Assembly: GCA_007133145.1 (NCBI GenBank)
Contig: SLNF01000178.1
Location: forward strand, 1 to 10,498
Length of the DNA stretch: 10,498 nt
Direction of reading: 5' to 3'
DNA from: Nitriliruptorales bacterium
GTDB lineage: Bacteria > Actinomycetota > Nitriliruptoria > Euzebyales > Egibacteraceae
In this document: in pieces, positions 1 through 7,821 of the stretch
How positions within the stretch are numbered: position 1 is the first letter of the stretch
How the letters are laid out: every line of letters starts with the position of its first letter
The notes under the pieces: generated by a model
The model's input: the letters and a program-made list of their open reading frames with translations, nothing else
Database searches by the model: none
Told to the model about the DNA's origin: nothing
Position numbers and translations under genes: made by a program

Positions 1-3000
1 ACGACGATCGCGCTGCACACCGAGGAGGAGCGTGCCGCGATGTTCGTCCGGGAGGCCGACGAGGCCGTGCGCATCGGCCCGGGCCCGGGCGAGCCCGCCG
101 CCGAGGTCAACCCCTACCTCGACCACGTCGAGCTCGAGCGCGCCCTGCGCGCCGCACGCGTCGACGCCGTGTGGGTGGGCTGGGGCTTCGTCGCCGAGGA
201 CGCCGAGTTCGCCGACCTCTGCGCGCGCAACGGCATGACCTTCGTCGGGCCCTCCGGCGAGGTCATGCGCCGCCTCGGCGACAAGATCGAGGCGAAGCTC
301 CTCGCGGAGAAGGCCGGCGTGCCGGTGGCCCCGTGGAGCGGCGGTCCGGTCGAGACCGTCGAGCAGGCCCGCCGCCACGCCGCACGCATCGGCCTGCCGC
401 TCGCGATCAAGGCGACCGCCGGCGGCGGCGGGCGCGGGATCCGGGTCGTCCACGACGACGCGGGGCTCGACGTCGCCTTCGAGCGTGCCCGCGAGGAGGC
501 GCGCCGCTCCTTCGGCAACCCGACGGTCTTCATGGAGCGCCTCGTCACCGGCGCCCACCACGTCGAGGTGCAGATCGTCGCCGACGGCGACGAGGGCGTC
601 TGGGCGCTCGGCGTGCGCGACTGCTCGGTCCAGCGCCGCAACCAGAAGATCCTCGAAGAGTCCGCCTCGCCGGCGCTCTCCCCGGGGCAGGAGGCCGAGC
701 TCAAGGCCGCCGCCACCGAGCTGGCGCGGCTCGCCGGCTACCGGGGGGCGGGGACCGTGGAGTTCCTCTACGACCCGACCGAGCGAGCCTTCGCCTTCCT
801 CGAGGTCAATACGCGCCTGCAGGTCGAGCACCCCGTCACCGAGCTCGTCACCGGCGTCGACATCGTCAAGCTCCAACTGCGCCTTGCCGGAGGCGCGACG
901 CTCGAGGGCGCCCCGCCGCCACCCCGTGGCCATGCCGTCGAGGTGCGCCTCAACGCCGAGGACCCCGAGCGCGGCTTCAGCCCGGCACCGGGCACGCTCG
1001 AGGTCCTCGCCCTGCCCGCCGGCCCCGGCATCCGCGTCGACACCGGCGTCGCCGAGGGCGACGCGATCCCTGCGGCCTACGACTCGATGATCGCCAAGGT
1101 GCTCGCCTGGGGCCGCGACCGCGACGAGGCGCTCTCCCGCCTCGGGCGCGCGCTCGCCCAGACCACCGTGCTCATCGACGGCGGGACGACCAACCGCGCG
1201 TTCCTGCGGGAGCTCGTCGGCCACCCCGACGTCCTCGCCGGTCGGTGCGACACGCGCTGGCTCGACCGCCTCGCCGCCGACGGCGACTACGCCTACGACG
1301 CCCGCCCCGACCTCGCCCTGCTCGCCGCGGCGATCGAGGCCTTCGACGCCGAGGCCGACCTCGAGCGCAGCCGCTTCTACACCTCCGCGGCGCGTGGCCG
1401 CCCAGAGGCCTCAACGGAGGTCGGGCGCAGCATCGACCTGCGCTACGGCGGCACGGCCTACCGCTTCGAGGTCGCCCGCACGGGGGCCCACCGCTACCGC
1501 GTCGCCGTCGACGGCTGTGAGCTCACCGCCGAGGTCGAGCAGCTGCGGCGCTTCGAGCGCAGGCTCGTCGTCGCCGGCAGGCGCCACCGGGTCGTGTCGA
1601 TCGCCAACGGCACCGAGCGGCTCGTCGAGGTCGACAGCATCCCCCACCGGGTCAGCCACGACGACGCCGGGGTCGTGCGCACCGCCGGGCCGGGCCTCGT
1701 CGTCACCGTCACCGTCGACGAGGGCGACCGCGTCGAGGCGGGCGCGACCGTGGCCGTGCTCGAGTCGATGAAGATGGAGACCGCCCTGACGACGCCGGTC
1801 GCCGGCCGCGTCGCGGAGGTGCTCGCCGGCCGCAACGTGCAGCTCGAGGCCGGCGCGCCGGTCGTGCGCCTCGAGCCAGAGGCCGAGAGCGTCGACAGTG
1901 CGCCCGCCGAGCGGGTCGCCTTCGACCACCTCGCCGGCGTCGACGACGGCGCCGATGCCGAGGCGCGGGGCTTCGCGGCCCTCGACGCGATGCGCCGCCT
2001 CGTGCTCGGCTACGACGTCAGCGCCGAGCTCGCGCGCCGGCTGATCGACGAGCTCGACGCATTCGAGGCCACCGCGCGCGAGGACGGACTCCGCGGGCTG
2101 CGCGAGAGCGCCGACGGCCGCTCCGAGAGGATGCTCGAGGTGCTGCGGATCTTCGCCGACCTCACCTCCCTCTCGCGCAACCGCCGGATCGGCGACGAGG
2201 AGGACCGCGACGACGCGCGCGCCTCACGGGAGTACCTCCACGCCTACCTGCGCTCGCTCGACGTCGAGGCCGAGCGGCTGCCCGACCGCTTCCGGGACAA
2301 GCTGGCCCGCGCCCTCGCCCACTACGGCGTCGGCGAGCTCGAGCGCTCCCCCGCCCTCGAGGAGGCGCTCTACCGCATCCATCTCGCCCAGCAGCGCGCA
2401 CCCGCACAGCTGCCGGTCGTCCTCGCCCTGCTCGAGCGCCTCGCGGCGGACCCGCCACCACCCGACGACCCGCGCGGCGAGGCGCTCCGCGACGTCCTCG
2501 ACCACGTCGTCCGCGCCACGCAGGTGCGCCACCCCACCGTCGGGGACCTCGCACGCCGCGCCCGCTACCGCTGCTTCGACCAGCCGCGCCTCGAACGCGA
2601 GCGCGCCGCCGTCGACGCACGCATCCGCGAGGACCTCGTCGCCCTCGTCGAGGCCCCCGACGGCGACGAGCGCGAGGCACGCCTCGCCGCGCTCGTCGCC
2701 GCCCCCCAGCCGGTGCTCGGCATGCTCGAGGACCCCGAGGTCGGCGTCGGCGACCTCCACCCGATGCTCGAGGTCCTCACGCGGCGCTACTACCGCACCC
2801 GGGCGATCTCCGCGGTGCGGTCGGTGAGCGTCGACGGCCACGACGCCGTCGTCGCCGACGTCGCCGACGGCCGCGGTGACGGCCGCGTCGTGGCGGTGGC
2901 GACGAGCCAGGGCGACGTCGACGCCGCGCTCGAGGTCGCCGAGGAGCTGTGCGCGGACCTGCCCGAGGACGCCGGCGCCGGGGCCGTCGCCGACCTCTAC

Positions 3001-5463
3001 GTCACCTGGACGGACACCGCGCCGGAGACCGGCGAGCTCGCCGCCCACCTCGCGGGGGAGCTCGCGGGCCTGCCGGTGATCTGCCGGCTGCGGCGGGTGA
3101 CGTTCTCGGTGACGAGCACCGGCCCCGCGGGCACGACCCGCGCCGACCACCTCACCTTCCGGCGCAACGGTGAGGGCTTCACCGAGCGGGCCCACCTGCG
3201 CGGCATCCACCCGCTCATCGCCGGCCGGCTCAACCTCTGGCGCTTCGAGCGCTTCGACCTCTCGCGCCTGCCCTCCGACCCCGACACCTACCTCTTCCGC
3301 TGTGTCGCGAAGGACAACCCCGCCGACGAGCGGCTCATGGCCATGGCCGAGGTGCGCGACCTCACCCCGGTGCGCGACGCCGCTGGTCGGCTGACGAGCC
3401 TGCCGGAGATCGAGCGGGTCTTCGCGACGTGCATCGCCGACCTCCGCCAGGCGCTCTCGACCTACCCCACCCAGCGGCGCCCGGAGTGGAACCGCGTGCT
3501 GCTCCACGTCTGGCCCACCGTCGACGTGCCGATCGCCGAGGTCGACCCGGTCGTGCGCCAACTCGCCCCGATGACCGAGGGCCTCGGGCTCGAGCAGGTC
3601 ATGGTCCACGTGCGGCTCGCCACGCCCGACGGTGGCGAGCAGGAGGCCGTCGTGAGGATGTACCGGCCTCCGGGGCAGGGGCTCACCCTGCGGGTGACCG
3701 ACCCACCGAGCGCGCCCCTCGCGCCGCTCGACGAGCTCCACGAGAAGATGCAGCGGGCGCGGCGCCGTGGGACGGTCTACCCCTACGAGCTCGCCCCGCG
3801 CCTCGTGCGCGCCCCAGGCCAGCGCGGCGAGGGCGCCTTCGTCGAGCTCGACCTCGACGAGGAGGGCAGCCTCGTCACCGTCGACCGGCCCTACGGCCAG
3901 AACCGCGCGGGCCTCGTCGTCGCCGAGGTCACCGCACCGACCGAGGCCTATCCCGAGGGCCTGCGCCGCATCGCCCTGCTCGGCGATCCGACGAAAGGGC
4001 TCGGCTCGCTCGCCGAGGCCGAGTGCCGGAGGATCGTCGCCGCGATCGACCGGGCCGAGGAGCTTGGCGTACCCGTCGAGTGGTTCGCGGTCTCCTCCGG
4101 CGCGCGCATCGCGATGGACAGCGGTACGGAGAACATGGATTGGATCGGCGCGGTGCTGCGCCGCGTCATCGAGTTCACCCAGGCCGGCGGGGAGGTCAAC
4201 GTCGTCGTCAGCGGCATCAACGTCGGCGCGCAGCCGTACTGGAACGCCGAGGCGACGATGCTCATGCACACCAAGGGCATCCTCGTCATGACCCCCGGCA
4301 GCACGATGGTCCTCACCGGCAAGCAGGCACTCGACTACTCCGGCGGGGTCTCCGCCGAGGACAACTTCGGCATCGGTGGCTACGACCGCGTCATGGGCCC
4401 CAACGGCCAGGCGCAGTACTGGGCGCCCGACCTCGGTGGCGCCCTCGAGGTGCTCTTCGCCCACTACGCCCACACCTACGTCGCCCCGGGCGAGCGCTTC
4501 CCGCGACCCCTGCCGACCGCCGACCCCCTCGAGCGCGACGTCGGGTCCTCTCCCCACGAGCTCGCCGGGAGCGACTTCCGGACGATCGGCGAGATCTTCC
4601 GCGAGGACTCCAACCCCGGCCGCAAGAAGCCCTTCGACATCCGCCAGTTGCTGCGCGCCGTCGTCGACGCCGACCACGAGCCACTCGAGCGCTGGGCGGA
4701 CATGGCCGACGCCGACACCGCGGTGGTCTACGACGCCCGCCTCGGCGGCCACGCCGTCGCGCTGCTCGGCTTCGAGTCACGACCCATCCGCCGACACGGG
4801 CTCCTGCCCGCCGACGGCCCCGACCAGTGGACCGCGGGGACGCTCTTCCCCAAGTCGTCGAAGAAGACCGCCCGGGCGATCAACGTCGCGAGCGGCAACC
4901 GCCCGCTTGTCGTCGTCGCGAACCTCTCGGGCTTCGACGGCTCACCGGAGTCGATGCGCGAGGGCCAACTCGAGTTCGGCGCGGAGATCGGCCGCGCAGT
5001 CGTGAACTTCGACGGGCCGATGGTCTTCTGCGTCGTCTCCCGGTACCACGGTGGGGCCTTCGTCGTCTTCTCGGCCACACTCAACGCCGAACTCGAGGTC
5101 GCCGCGCTCGAGGGCTCCCACGCCTCGGTCATCGGCGGTCAGCCGGCCGCGGCAGTCGTCTTCGCTGGCGAGGTCAAGCGCCGGACCGAGCGGGACGAGC
5201 GGGTTGCCGCGCTGCGTGCCCGTCGGGAGGCCGCGCACGTGGGTGAGGCCGCGCGGCTGCAGGCCGAGCTCGACGCGCTGCGCGCCCAGGTCCGCGCCGA
5301 GCGCATCGGCGAGGTCGCGGCGGAGTTCGACGCCGTGCACTCCATCGAGCGGGCCAAGGAGGTGGGGTCGGTCCACACGATCATCCCGCCGAGCGCCCTG
5401 CGGCCCTACCTCGTCGACGCCGTCGCGCGGGGCATCGCCCGCCACGACCCCGCCGCCTCGTGA
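1..5463 (+). CDS. Single-chain multidomain acyl-CoA (acetyl/propionyl-CoA) carboxylase, eukaryotic-ACC-like architecture; 5' end outside window
   Basis: Biotin-dependent carboxylase: ATP and bicarbonate carboxylate biotin, and the carboxyl group is then moved to an acyl-CoA, probably acetyl- or propionyl-CoA, in the cytosol. The frame is open from base 1. The first visible residues (TTIALHTEEERAAM) align with about residue 27 of E. coli AccC, so roughly 26 N-terminal residues, including the usual NRGEIA motif, are off the edge and the ATG at 40 is internal. Counting from base 1: biotin carboxylase/ATP-grasp 1-430 (K95, K137 before GGGGRGIR, K216, E268-N270-R272-Q274-E276 in EVNTRLQVEH, R316); biotinyl domain about 555-625 with ESMKMET, biotinylated K591; ACC-type central domain about 640-1230; carboxyltransferase N-lobe about 1240-1490 with SSGARI at 4093-4110; C-lobe about 1535-1740 with PFDIRQLL, LFPKSSKKTARAI and NLSGFDGSP; helical tail to the stop. 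WVGWG, LGDKIEAK and the central domain resemble eukaryotic ACC more than AccC/AccA. No frameshift or catalytic gap is visible. Acyl specificity cannot be read from the sequence. Confidence 0.95.
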   Translation, partial: TTIALHTEEERAAMFVREADEAVRIGPGPGEPAAEVNPYLDHVELERALRAARVDAVWVGWGFVAEDAEFADLCARNGMTFVGPSGEVMRRLGDKIEAKLLAEKAGVPVAPWSGGPVETVEQARRHAARIGLPLAIKATAGGGGRGIRVVHDDAGLDVAFERAREEARRSFGNPTVFMERLVTGAHHVEVQIVADGDEGVWALGVRDCSVQRRNQKILEESASPALSPGQEAELKAAATELARLAGYRGAGTVEFLYDPTERAFAFLEVNTRLQVEHPVTELVTGVDIVKLQLRLAGGATLEGAPPPPRGHAVEVRLNAEDPERGFSPAPGTLEVLALPAGPGIRVDTGVAEGDAIPAAYDSMIAKVLAWGRDRDEALSRLGRALAQTTVLIDGGTTNRAFLRELVGHPDVLAGRCDTRWLDRLAADGDYAYDARPDLALLAAAIEAFDAEADLERSRFYTSAARGRPEASTEVGRSIDLRYGGTAYRFEVARTGAHRYRVAVDGCELTAEVEQLRRFERRLVVAGRRHRVVSIANGTERLVEVDSIPHRVSHDDAGVVRTAGPGLVVTVTVDEGDRVEAGATVAVLESMKMETALTTPVAGRVAEVLAGRNVQLEAGAPVVRLEPEAESVDSAPAERVAFDHLAGVDDGADAEARGFAALDAMRRLVLGYDVSAELARRLIDELDAFEATAREDGLRGLRESADGRSERMLEVLRIFADLTSLSRNRRIGDEEDRDDARASREYLHAYLRSLDVEAERLPDRFRDKLARALAHYGVGELERSPALEEALYRIHLAQQRAPAQLPVVLALLERLAADPPPPDDPRGEALRDVLDHVVRATQVRHPTVGDLARRARYRCFDQPRLERERAAVDARIREDLVALVEAPDGDEREARLAALVAAPQPVLGMLEDPEVGVGDLHPMLEVLTRRYYRTRAISAVRSVSVDGHDAVVADVADGRGDGRVVAVATSQGDVDAALEVAEELCADLPEDAGAGAVADLYVTWTDTAPETGELAAHLAGELAGLPVICRLRRVTFSVTSTGPAGTTRADHLTFRRNGEGFTERAHLRGIHPLIAGRLNLWRFERFDLSRLPSDPDTYLFRCVAKDNPADERLMAMAEVRDLTPVRDAAGRLTSLPEIERVFATCIADLRQALSTYPTQRRPEWNRVLLHVWPTVDVPIAEVDPVVRQLAPMTEGLGLEQVMVHVRLATPDGGEQEAVVRMYRPPGQGLTLRVTDPPSAPLAPLDELHEKMQRARRRGTVYPYELAPRLVRAPGQRGEGAFVELDLDEEGSLVTVDRPYGQNRAGLVVAEVTAPTEAYPEGLRRIALLGDPTKGLGSLAEAECRRIVAAIDRAEELGVPVEWFAVSSGARIAMDSGTENMDWIGAVLRRVIEFTQAGGEVNVVVSGINVGAQPYWNAEATMLMHTKGILVMTPGSTMVLTGKQALDYSGGVSAEDNFGIGGYDRVMGPNGQAQYWAPDLGGALEVLFAHYAHTYVAPGERFPRPLPTADPLERDVGSSPHELAGSDFRTIGEIFREDSNPGRKKPFDIRQLLRAVVDADHEPLERWADMADADTAVVYDARLGGHAVALLGFESRPIRRHGLLPADGPDQWTAGTLFPKSSKKTARAINVASGNRPLVVVANLSGFDGSPESMREGQLEFGAEIGRAVVNFDGPMVFCVVSRYHGGAFVVFSATLNAELEVAALEGSHASVIGGQPAAAVVFAGEVKRRTERDERVAALRARREAAHVGEAARLQAELDALRAQVRAERIGEVAAEFDAVHSIERAKEVGSVHTIIPPSALRPYLVDAVARGIARHDPAAS

Positions 5464-5525
5464 GCGCCATCGCCCGCGGGATGACCCGCCACGACCCCGC
5501 CGCCTCGTGAGCGCCATCGCCCGCG
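5438..5525. repeat. Tandem direct duplication (period 47 bp) across the carboxylase stop codon
   Basis: Bases 5438-5478 (41 bp, beginning cccgccacgaccccgccgcc) recur without a mismatch at 5485-5525. A weaker match (GGcATcg versus GGgATga, then about 7 of 10) extends to the left. The first copy encodes the last residues of the carboxylase (ending HDPAAS) and its TGA. The second copy, shifted by a non-multiple of three, places the same residues and stop in another frame. Each copy contains a GTGA stop/start overlap. GTG at 5460 opens 16 codons ending at the second copy's TGA. GTG at 5507 opens 18 codons ending at 5563. Neither is in frame with the downstream oxidoreductase. This looks like a recent slippage or unequal-crossover duplication. 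Confidence 0.9.
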
Positions 5526-5529
5526 ACGG

Positions 5530-6621
5530 GTGCCCGACGACCCAATGGGGCCGACGGCGGTGACGCGCGAGCACGCCGTCGCGCTCATCGGGTACGGCCT
5601 GGCCGGGGAGGTCTTCCACGCCCCCCTCATCGCCGCGACGCCCGGGCTGCGGCTCGCGAGCGTCGTCAGCGGCGACCCCGACCGGCGCGCGCGACTCGCG
5701 GCCGCCCACCCCCGGGTGGTCGCCCTCGACGACGTCGAGGCCCTGTGGGCGCGCGCCGACGAGCACGACCTCGTCGTCGTCGCGAGCCCCAACGAGCACC
5801 ACCTCGCCCACGCCCTCGCGGCGATCGAGCGGGGGCTCGCCCTCATCGTCGACAAGCCGGTCGCCACGGACGCCGCGCAGGCTCGCCGCCTCGCCGCGGC
5901 CGCCGACGAGGCCGGCGTCGTCGCGAGCGCCTTCCACAACCGCCGCTACGACGGCGACTTCCTCACCCTGCAGGGGCTCCTCGCCGAAGGCGCGCTCGGG
6001 CAGGTCTGGCGCTACGAGTCCCGGTTCGAACGCTGGCGCCCCCAGGTGCGGCCCGGCGCCTGGCGCGAAGAGCGGCTGGCCGCCTGCGGCGGCGGGCTCC
6101 TGCTCGACCTCGGCAGCCACCTCGTCGACCAGGCGCTCGTGCTCTTCGGCGCACCGAGCACGGTCTACGCCGAGATCGACGTCCGTCGCGCCGGCGCGCG
6201 CGGCGACGACGATGTCTTCGTCGCGCTCGGCTGGCCCACGGGGCTGCGGGCGCACCTGTGGATGAGCGTCGTGGCCGCCCAGCCGGGCGCCCGACTACGG
6301 GTGCTCGGCTCGGCGGCGGCCTACACGAGCGACGGCCTCGACGGACAGGAGAAGGCGCTGCGCGCGGGCGCCTCGCCGCTCGACGAGGCCTTCGGGGAGA
6401 CCGCTCCCGCGAGCTGGGGGCGACTCGGCGTCATGGGCCACACGCGGCGGGTCCCCACGGCGCGCGGTGGCTACCTCCGCTACTACGCCGCGCTCGCCGA
6501 CGCCCTCGCGGGGCAGGGTCCGGTGCCCGTGCCGCTCACAGAGGCCGTGGCCGGACTCGAGGTCCTCGACGCCGCCCGGCGCAGCGCCGAGACGGGACTG
6601 GTCCTCACCATGGGTGCCTGA
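5530..6621 (+). CDS. Gfo/Idh/MocA-family NAD(P)-dependent oxidoreductase (inositol/sugar dehydrogenase type)
   Basis: Cytosolic NAD(P)-dependent dehydrogenase family acting on sugars, inositols or sugar derivatives; the substrate here is unknown. The N-terminal Rossmann fold shows GYGLAGEVFHAPLI, a variant seen in the YdgJ/IolW-like branch (scyllo-inositol dehydrogenases and relatives), then VVVASPNEHH and the family catalytic-lysine motif as DKPVATD. The C-terminal alpha/beta domain carries CGGGLLLDLGSHLVDQ, whose His lies in the usual active-site helix. From GTG 5530 the protein is 363 residues, close to family length (about 340-350). The start is uncertain. GTG 5530, ATG 5545 and GTG 5560 are all in frame, none has a strong Shine-Dalgarno sequence, and 5560 would leave a typical short lead of about 7 residues before the first beta strand. 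It lies 66 bases after the carboxylase stop on the same strand, so it may be co-transcribed, although the gap is mostly the duplicated 47-bp unit. It ends 13 bases from the convergent pirin gene. Confidence 0.9.
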   Translation: MPDDPMGPTAVTREHAVALIGYGLAGEVFHAPLIAATPGLRLASVVSGDPDRRARLAAAHPRVVALDDVEALWARADEHDLVVVASPNEHHLAHALAAIERGLALIVDKPVATDAAQARRLAAAADEAGVVASAFHNRRYDGDFLTLQGLLAEGALGQVWRYESRFERWRPQVRPGAWREERLAACGGGLLLDLGSHLVDQALVLFGAPSTVYAEIDVRRAGARGDDDVFVALGWPTGLRAHLWMSVVAAQPGARLRVLGSAAAYTSDGLDGQEKALRAGASPLDEAFGETAPASWGRLGVMGHTRRVPTARGGYLRYYAALADALAGQGPVPVPLTEAVAGLEVLDAARRSAETGLVLTMGA

Positions 6622-6634
6622 CCTCAGGGGGCCC

Positions 6635-7411
6635 TCAGGAGGCGAGGCGCAGCCCGAAGCCGGGACCGACGATCGCACGCAGGACGCGGGCCCCGCTCGT
6701 GGCCGTGACCGTGAGCCGTCGCCGCTGCGGGGCCGGTGGGACGAGGAAGGTGTGGCGCGGCCCGCCCCCGGCCCGCTCAGCGTCGACCTCGACCTCGACG
6801 GTGCCGTCGACGACGAAGAGCGCCGCGCCCTCCTCGCCGTGGAGGTCGACGGTCGTGCCCGCGCCGTCCTCGAGCGCGAGGTCGGTGAAGGCGCGGACGT
6901 CGCCGCCGAGCCGCTCGCTACCGCGGGCGATGACCTCCTTGGCTTCGACCCCCGGCGCCTCGCGGGTGCGCGCGGCCTCGGCGTCACGCACGACGTCGAA
7001 GGACGCCGCCGCCTCGAGAGGCTCGTTGGGGTAGACGAGGATCCAGCAGCGCGCCCGGCCGTCGGTGTCGTTGCGCTCTGAGTGGACCATGCCCCGACGC
7101 CCCTCGGTGAGGATGCCGAGATCGCCGAGGCCCATGTGTCCGGTGATGCCGTTGAGGACGTCGTCGTGCTCGACGGCACCCTCGAGGATGTAGAAGAGCC
7201 GCTCCATGCGCTGGTGCGGATGGTGGCCGATGCCGCTGCGCGGCTCGAAGGTGCTGTCGTGGATCGTCAGCAGCGGGCCGCAGGCCTGCACGTCGGCGAA
7301 GGGGCCGAGGGACTCGACGGCCTCGAGCCCGGTGGCCCCGAAGTCCTCGGCGCGGATGACGTGGGCGCGCTGAGGCGGCAGCGCGAGCAGGGTCGCGGTC
7401 GTCGGGGCCAT
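6635..7411 (-). CDS. Pirin-family bicupin protein
   Basis: Pirins are two-domain cupins that bind Fe or another metal. Bacterial members include quercetin 2,3-dioxygenases (YhhW) and regulators of central metabolism. Here the 258-residue protein has the N-terminal metal site HHPHQRMERLFYILEG, with probable ligands H64 and H66, followed by EHDDVLNG and GMVHSE with H110 and E112. All four canonical pirin ligands are therefore present. The C-terminal cupin (about 165-255) keeps the fold (TTVDLHGEEGAALFVVDG) but not the ligand set, as is usual. The ATG at 7411 is chosen because GAGGAGA lies 7 bases upstream (plus-strand 7419-7425). The gene is convergent with the oxidoreductase and divergent from the rhodopsin side. 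Enzymatic versus regulatory function cannot be decided from sequence. Confidence 0.92.
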   Translation of the reverse strand: MAPTTATLLALPPQRAHVIRAEDFGATGLEAVESLGPFADVQACGPLLTIHDSTFEPRSGIGHHPHQRMERLFYILEGAVEHDDVLNGITGHMGLGDLGILTEGRRGMVHSERNDTDGRARCWILVYPNEPLEAAASFDVVRDAEAARTREAPGVEAKEVIARGSERLGGDVRAFTDLALEDGAGTTVDLHGEEGAALFVVDGTVEVEVDAERAGGGPRHTFLVPPAPQRRRLTVTATSGARVLRAIVGPGFGLRLAS

Positions 7412-7476
7412 CTCCGGGTCTCCTCATGACGTACGCACACGCCGCGGCGCTCGCCGTGGCAACCGCTCGACAGCTT

Positions 7477-7490
7477 GTTCGGCTACGAAC
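7477..7490. promoter_or_regulatory. Inverted repeat GTTCG-GCTA-CGAAC, possible operator upstream of the pirin gene
   Basis: A 5-bp perfect inverted repeat with a 4-bp spacer sits 66-79 bases upstream of the pirin start. CGAACGAAC follows on one side, so one half-site is partly doubled. The position suits a transcription-factor site for the pirin promoter, but no cognate regulator is encoded in the window and a repeat this short can occur by chance. Confidence 0.22.
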
Positions 7491-7562
7491 GAACTGCCCC
7501 AGTCCTACCACTTGGAGTCCGCGCGCACGCACGCGGCGCGGGCGCAGCCGCCTGTGCTGCGC

Positions 7563-7667
7563 CTACTCCTCGGAGGTGTCGTCGCGGCGCCCCCAGTGGG
7601 TCGCAAGCATGACGACGCCGAGGAACGCGACCCCGAGCACGACCGGCAGCACGATGAAGGCATCCAT
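7563..7667 (-). CDS. Putative small single-pass membrane peptide (34 aa)
   Basis: The reading frame ATG(7667)-TAG(7563) encodes 34 residues. It starts MDAFIVLPVVLGVAFLGVV, a continuous hydrophobic helix reaching to about residue 25, and then has a short charged tail (GRRDDTSEE). This is the layout of a small inner-membrane protein with a cytoplasmic acidic C-terminus. It lies alone in an intergenic region, so it is not the shadow of a larger gene. Against it, no convincing Shine-Dalgarno sequence precedes the ATG, and the family is not one I recognise. If real, it is divergent from the rhodopsin (155 bases between starts) and could share its promoter region. It could still be a chance frame. 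Confidence 0.45.
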   Translation of the reverse strand: MDAFIVLPVVLGVAFLGVVMLATHWGRRDDTSEE

Positions 7668-7726
7668 GCGCGGCAGTATGCCGCACAGCCCGTCGTCGGC
7701 AACGACCCGCAGCATCCGCAAGCTGC

Positions 7727-7758
7727 TTACGAAAATCCGATTAAGCGTGCGTTAGCAT
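7727..7758 (+). promoter_or_regulatory. AT-richer patch, possible rhodopsin promoter
   Basis: In otherwise very GC-rich DNA, 7727-7745 is about two-thirds A/T. TTACGA (7727-7732) resembles a -35 box and TAGCAT (7753-7758) an actinobacterial -10 box, but the spacer is 20 bases, longer than the usual 17-18. A start near 7765 would leave a leader of about 55 bases before the rhodopsin GTG. The exact boxes are a guess; the compositional dip is what is visible. Confidence 0.3.
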
Positions 7759-7806
7759 CGACTCGCCTGGGGATACCTCCCGCGTCACCGCTGTCCGCCC
7801 GGAGGC

Positions 7807-7813
7807 AAGGGAG
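7807..7813 (+). promoter_or_regulatory. Ribosome binding site deciding the rhodopsin GTG start
   Basis: AAGGGAG lies 8 bases before GTG 7822. The ATG at 7814 is in another frame and hits TGA after four codons, so it cannot start the rhodopsin. This supports the GTG as the start. Confidence 0.75.
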
Positions 7814-7821
7814 ATGCCGAC

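Larger units (their letters stand above)
7412..7821. other. 410-bp divergent intergenic region between pirin and rhodopsin genes
   Basis: This stretch separates two divergently read genes. It holds the pirin Shine-Dalgarno sequence, an imperfectly extended inverted repeat at 7477-7490, a possible 34-codon membrane-peptide gene on the minus strand (7563-7667), an AT-richer patch at 7727-7758, and the rhodopsin Shine-Dalgarno sequence (7807-7813). Other open frames of 65-109 codons here have arginine-, serine- and proline-rich translations without domain features and are treated as chance frames. Confidence 0.7.

Noticed and set aside
40..42. ATG at 40 as the carboxylase start
   Set aside because: The frame is open upstream to base 1 and the upstream residues align with the biotin carboxylase N-terminal beta strand, so the start lies outside the window.
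2224..4752. Very long open frame (842 codons) on the minus strand inside the carboxylase gene
   Set aside because: It is antisense to a gene with clear catalytic motifs. Its His/Asp/Gly/Val-rich translation has no recognisable domain. Long antisense frames are expected where third positions are nearly all G or C.
3429..5246. 605-codon plus-strand frame overlapping the carboxyltransferase region
   Set aside because: Its arginine/proline-rich translation is an alternate-frame reading of the carboxyltransferase codons, with no domain signature.
4942..6255. 437-codon minus-strand frame spanning the carboxylase end and oxidoreductase
   Set aside because: It is antisense to two well-supported genes, low in complexity, and lacks motifs.
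6617..6640. Possible hairpin between the convergent oxidoreductase and pirin genes (CCTGA with TCAGG, GGGCCC)
   Set aside because: The stem is only about 5 bp and there is no T-run. The repeated CCTCAGG is a direct rather than inverted repeat, which is too weak to call a terminator.
7426..7755. 109-codon plus-strand frame and 65-67-codon minus-strand frames in the pirin-rhodopsin gap
   Set aside because: They are Ser/Thr/Arg-rich and featureless. The alternative minus-strand frame with a clear transmembrane segment (7563-7667) is the better coding candidate.
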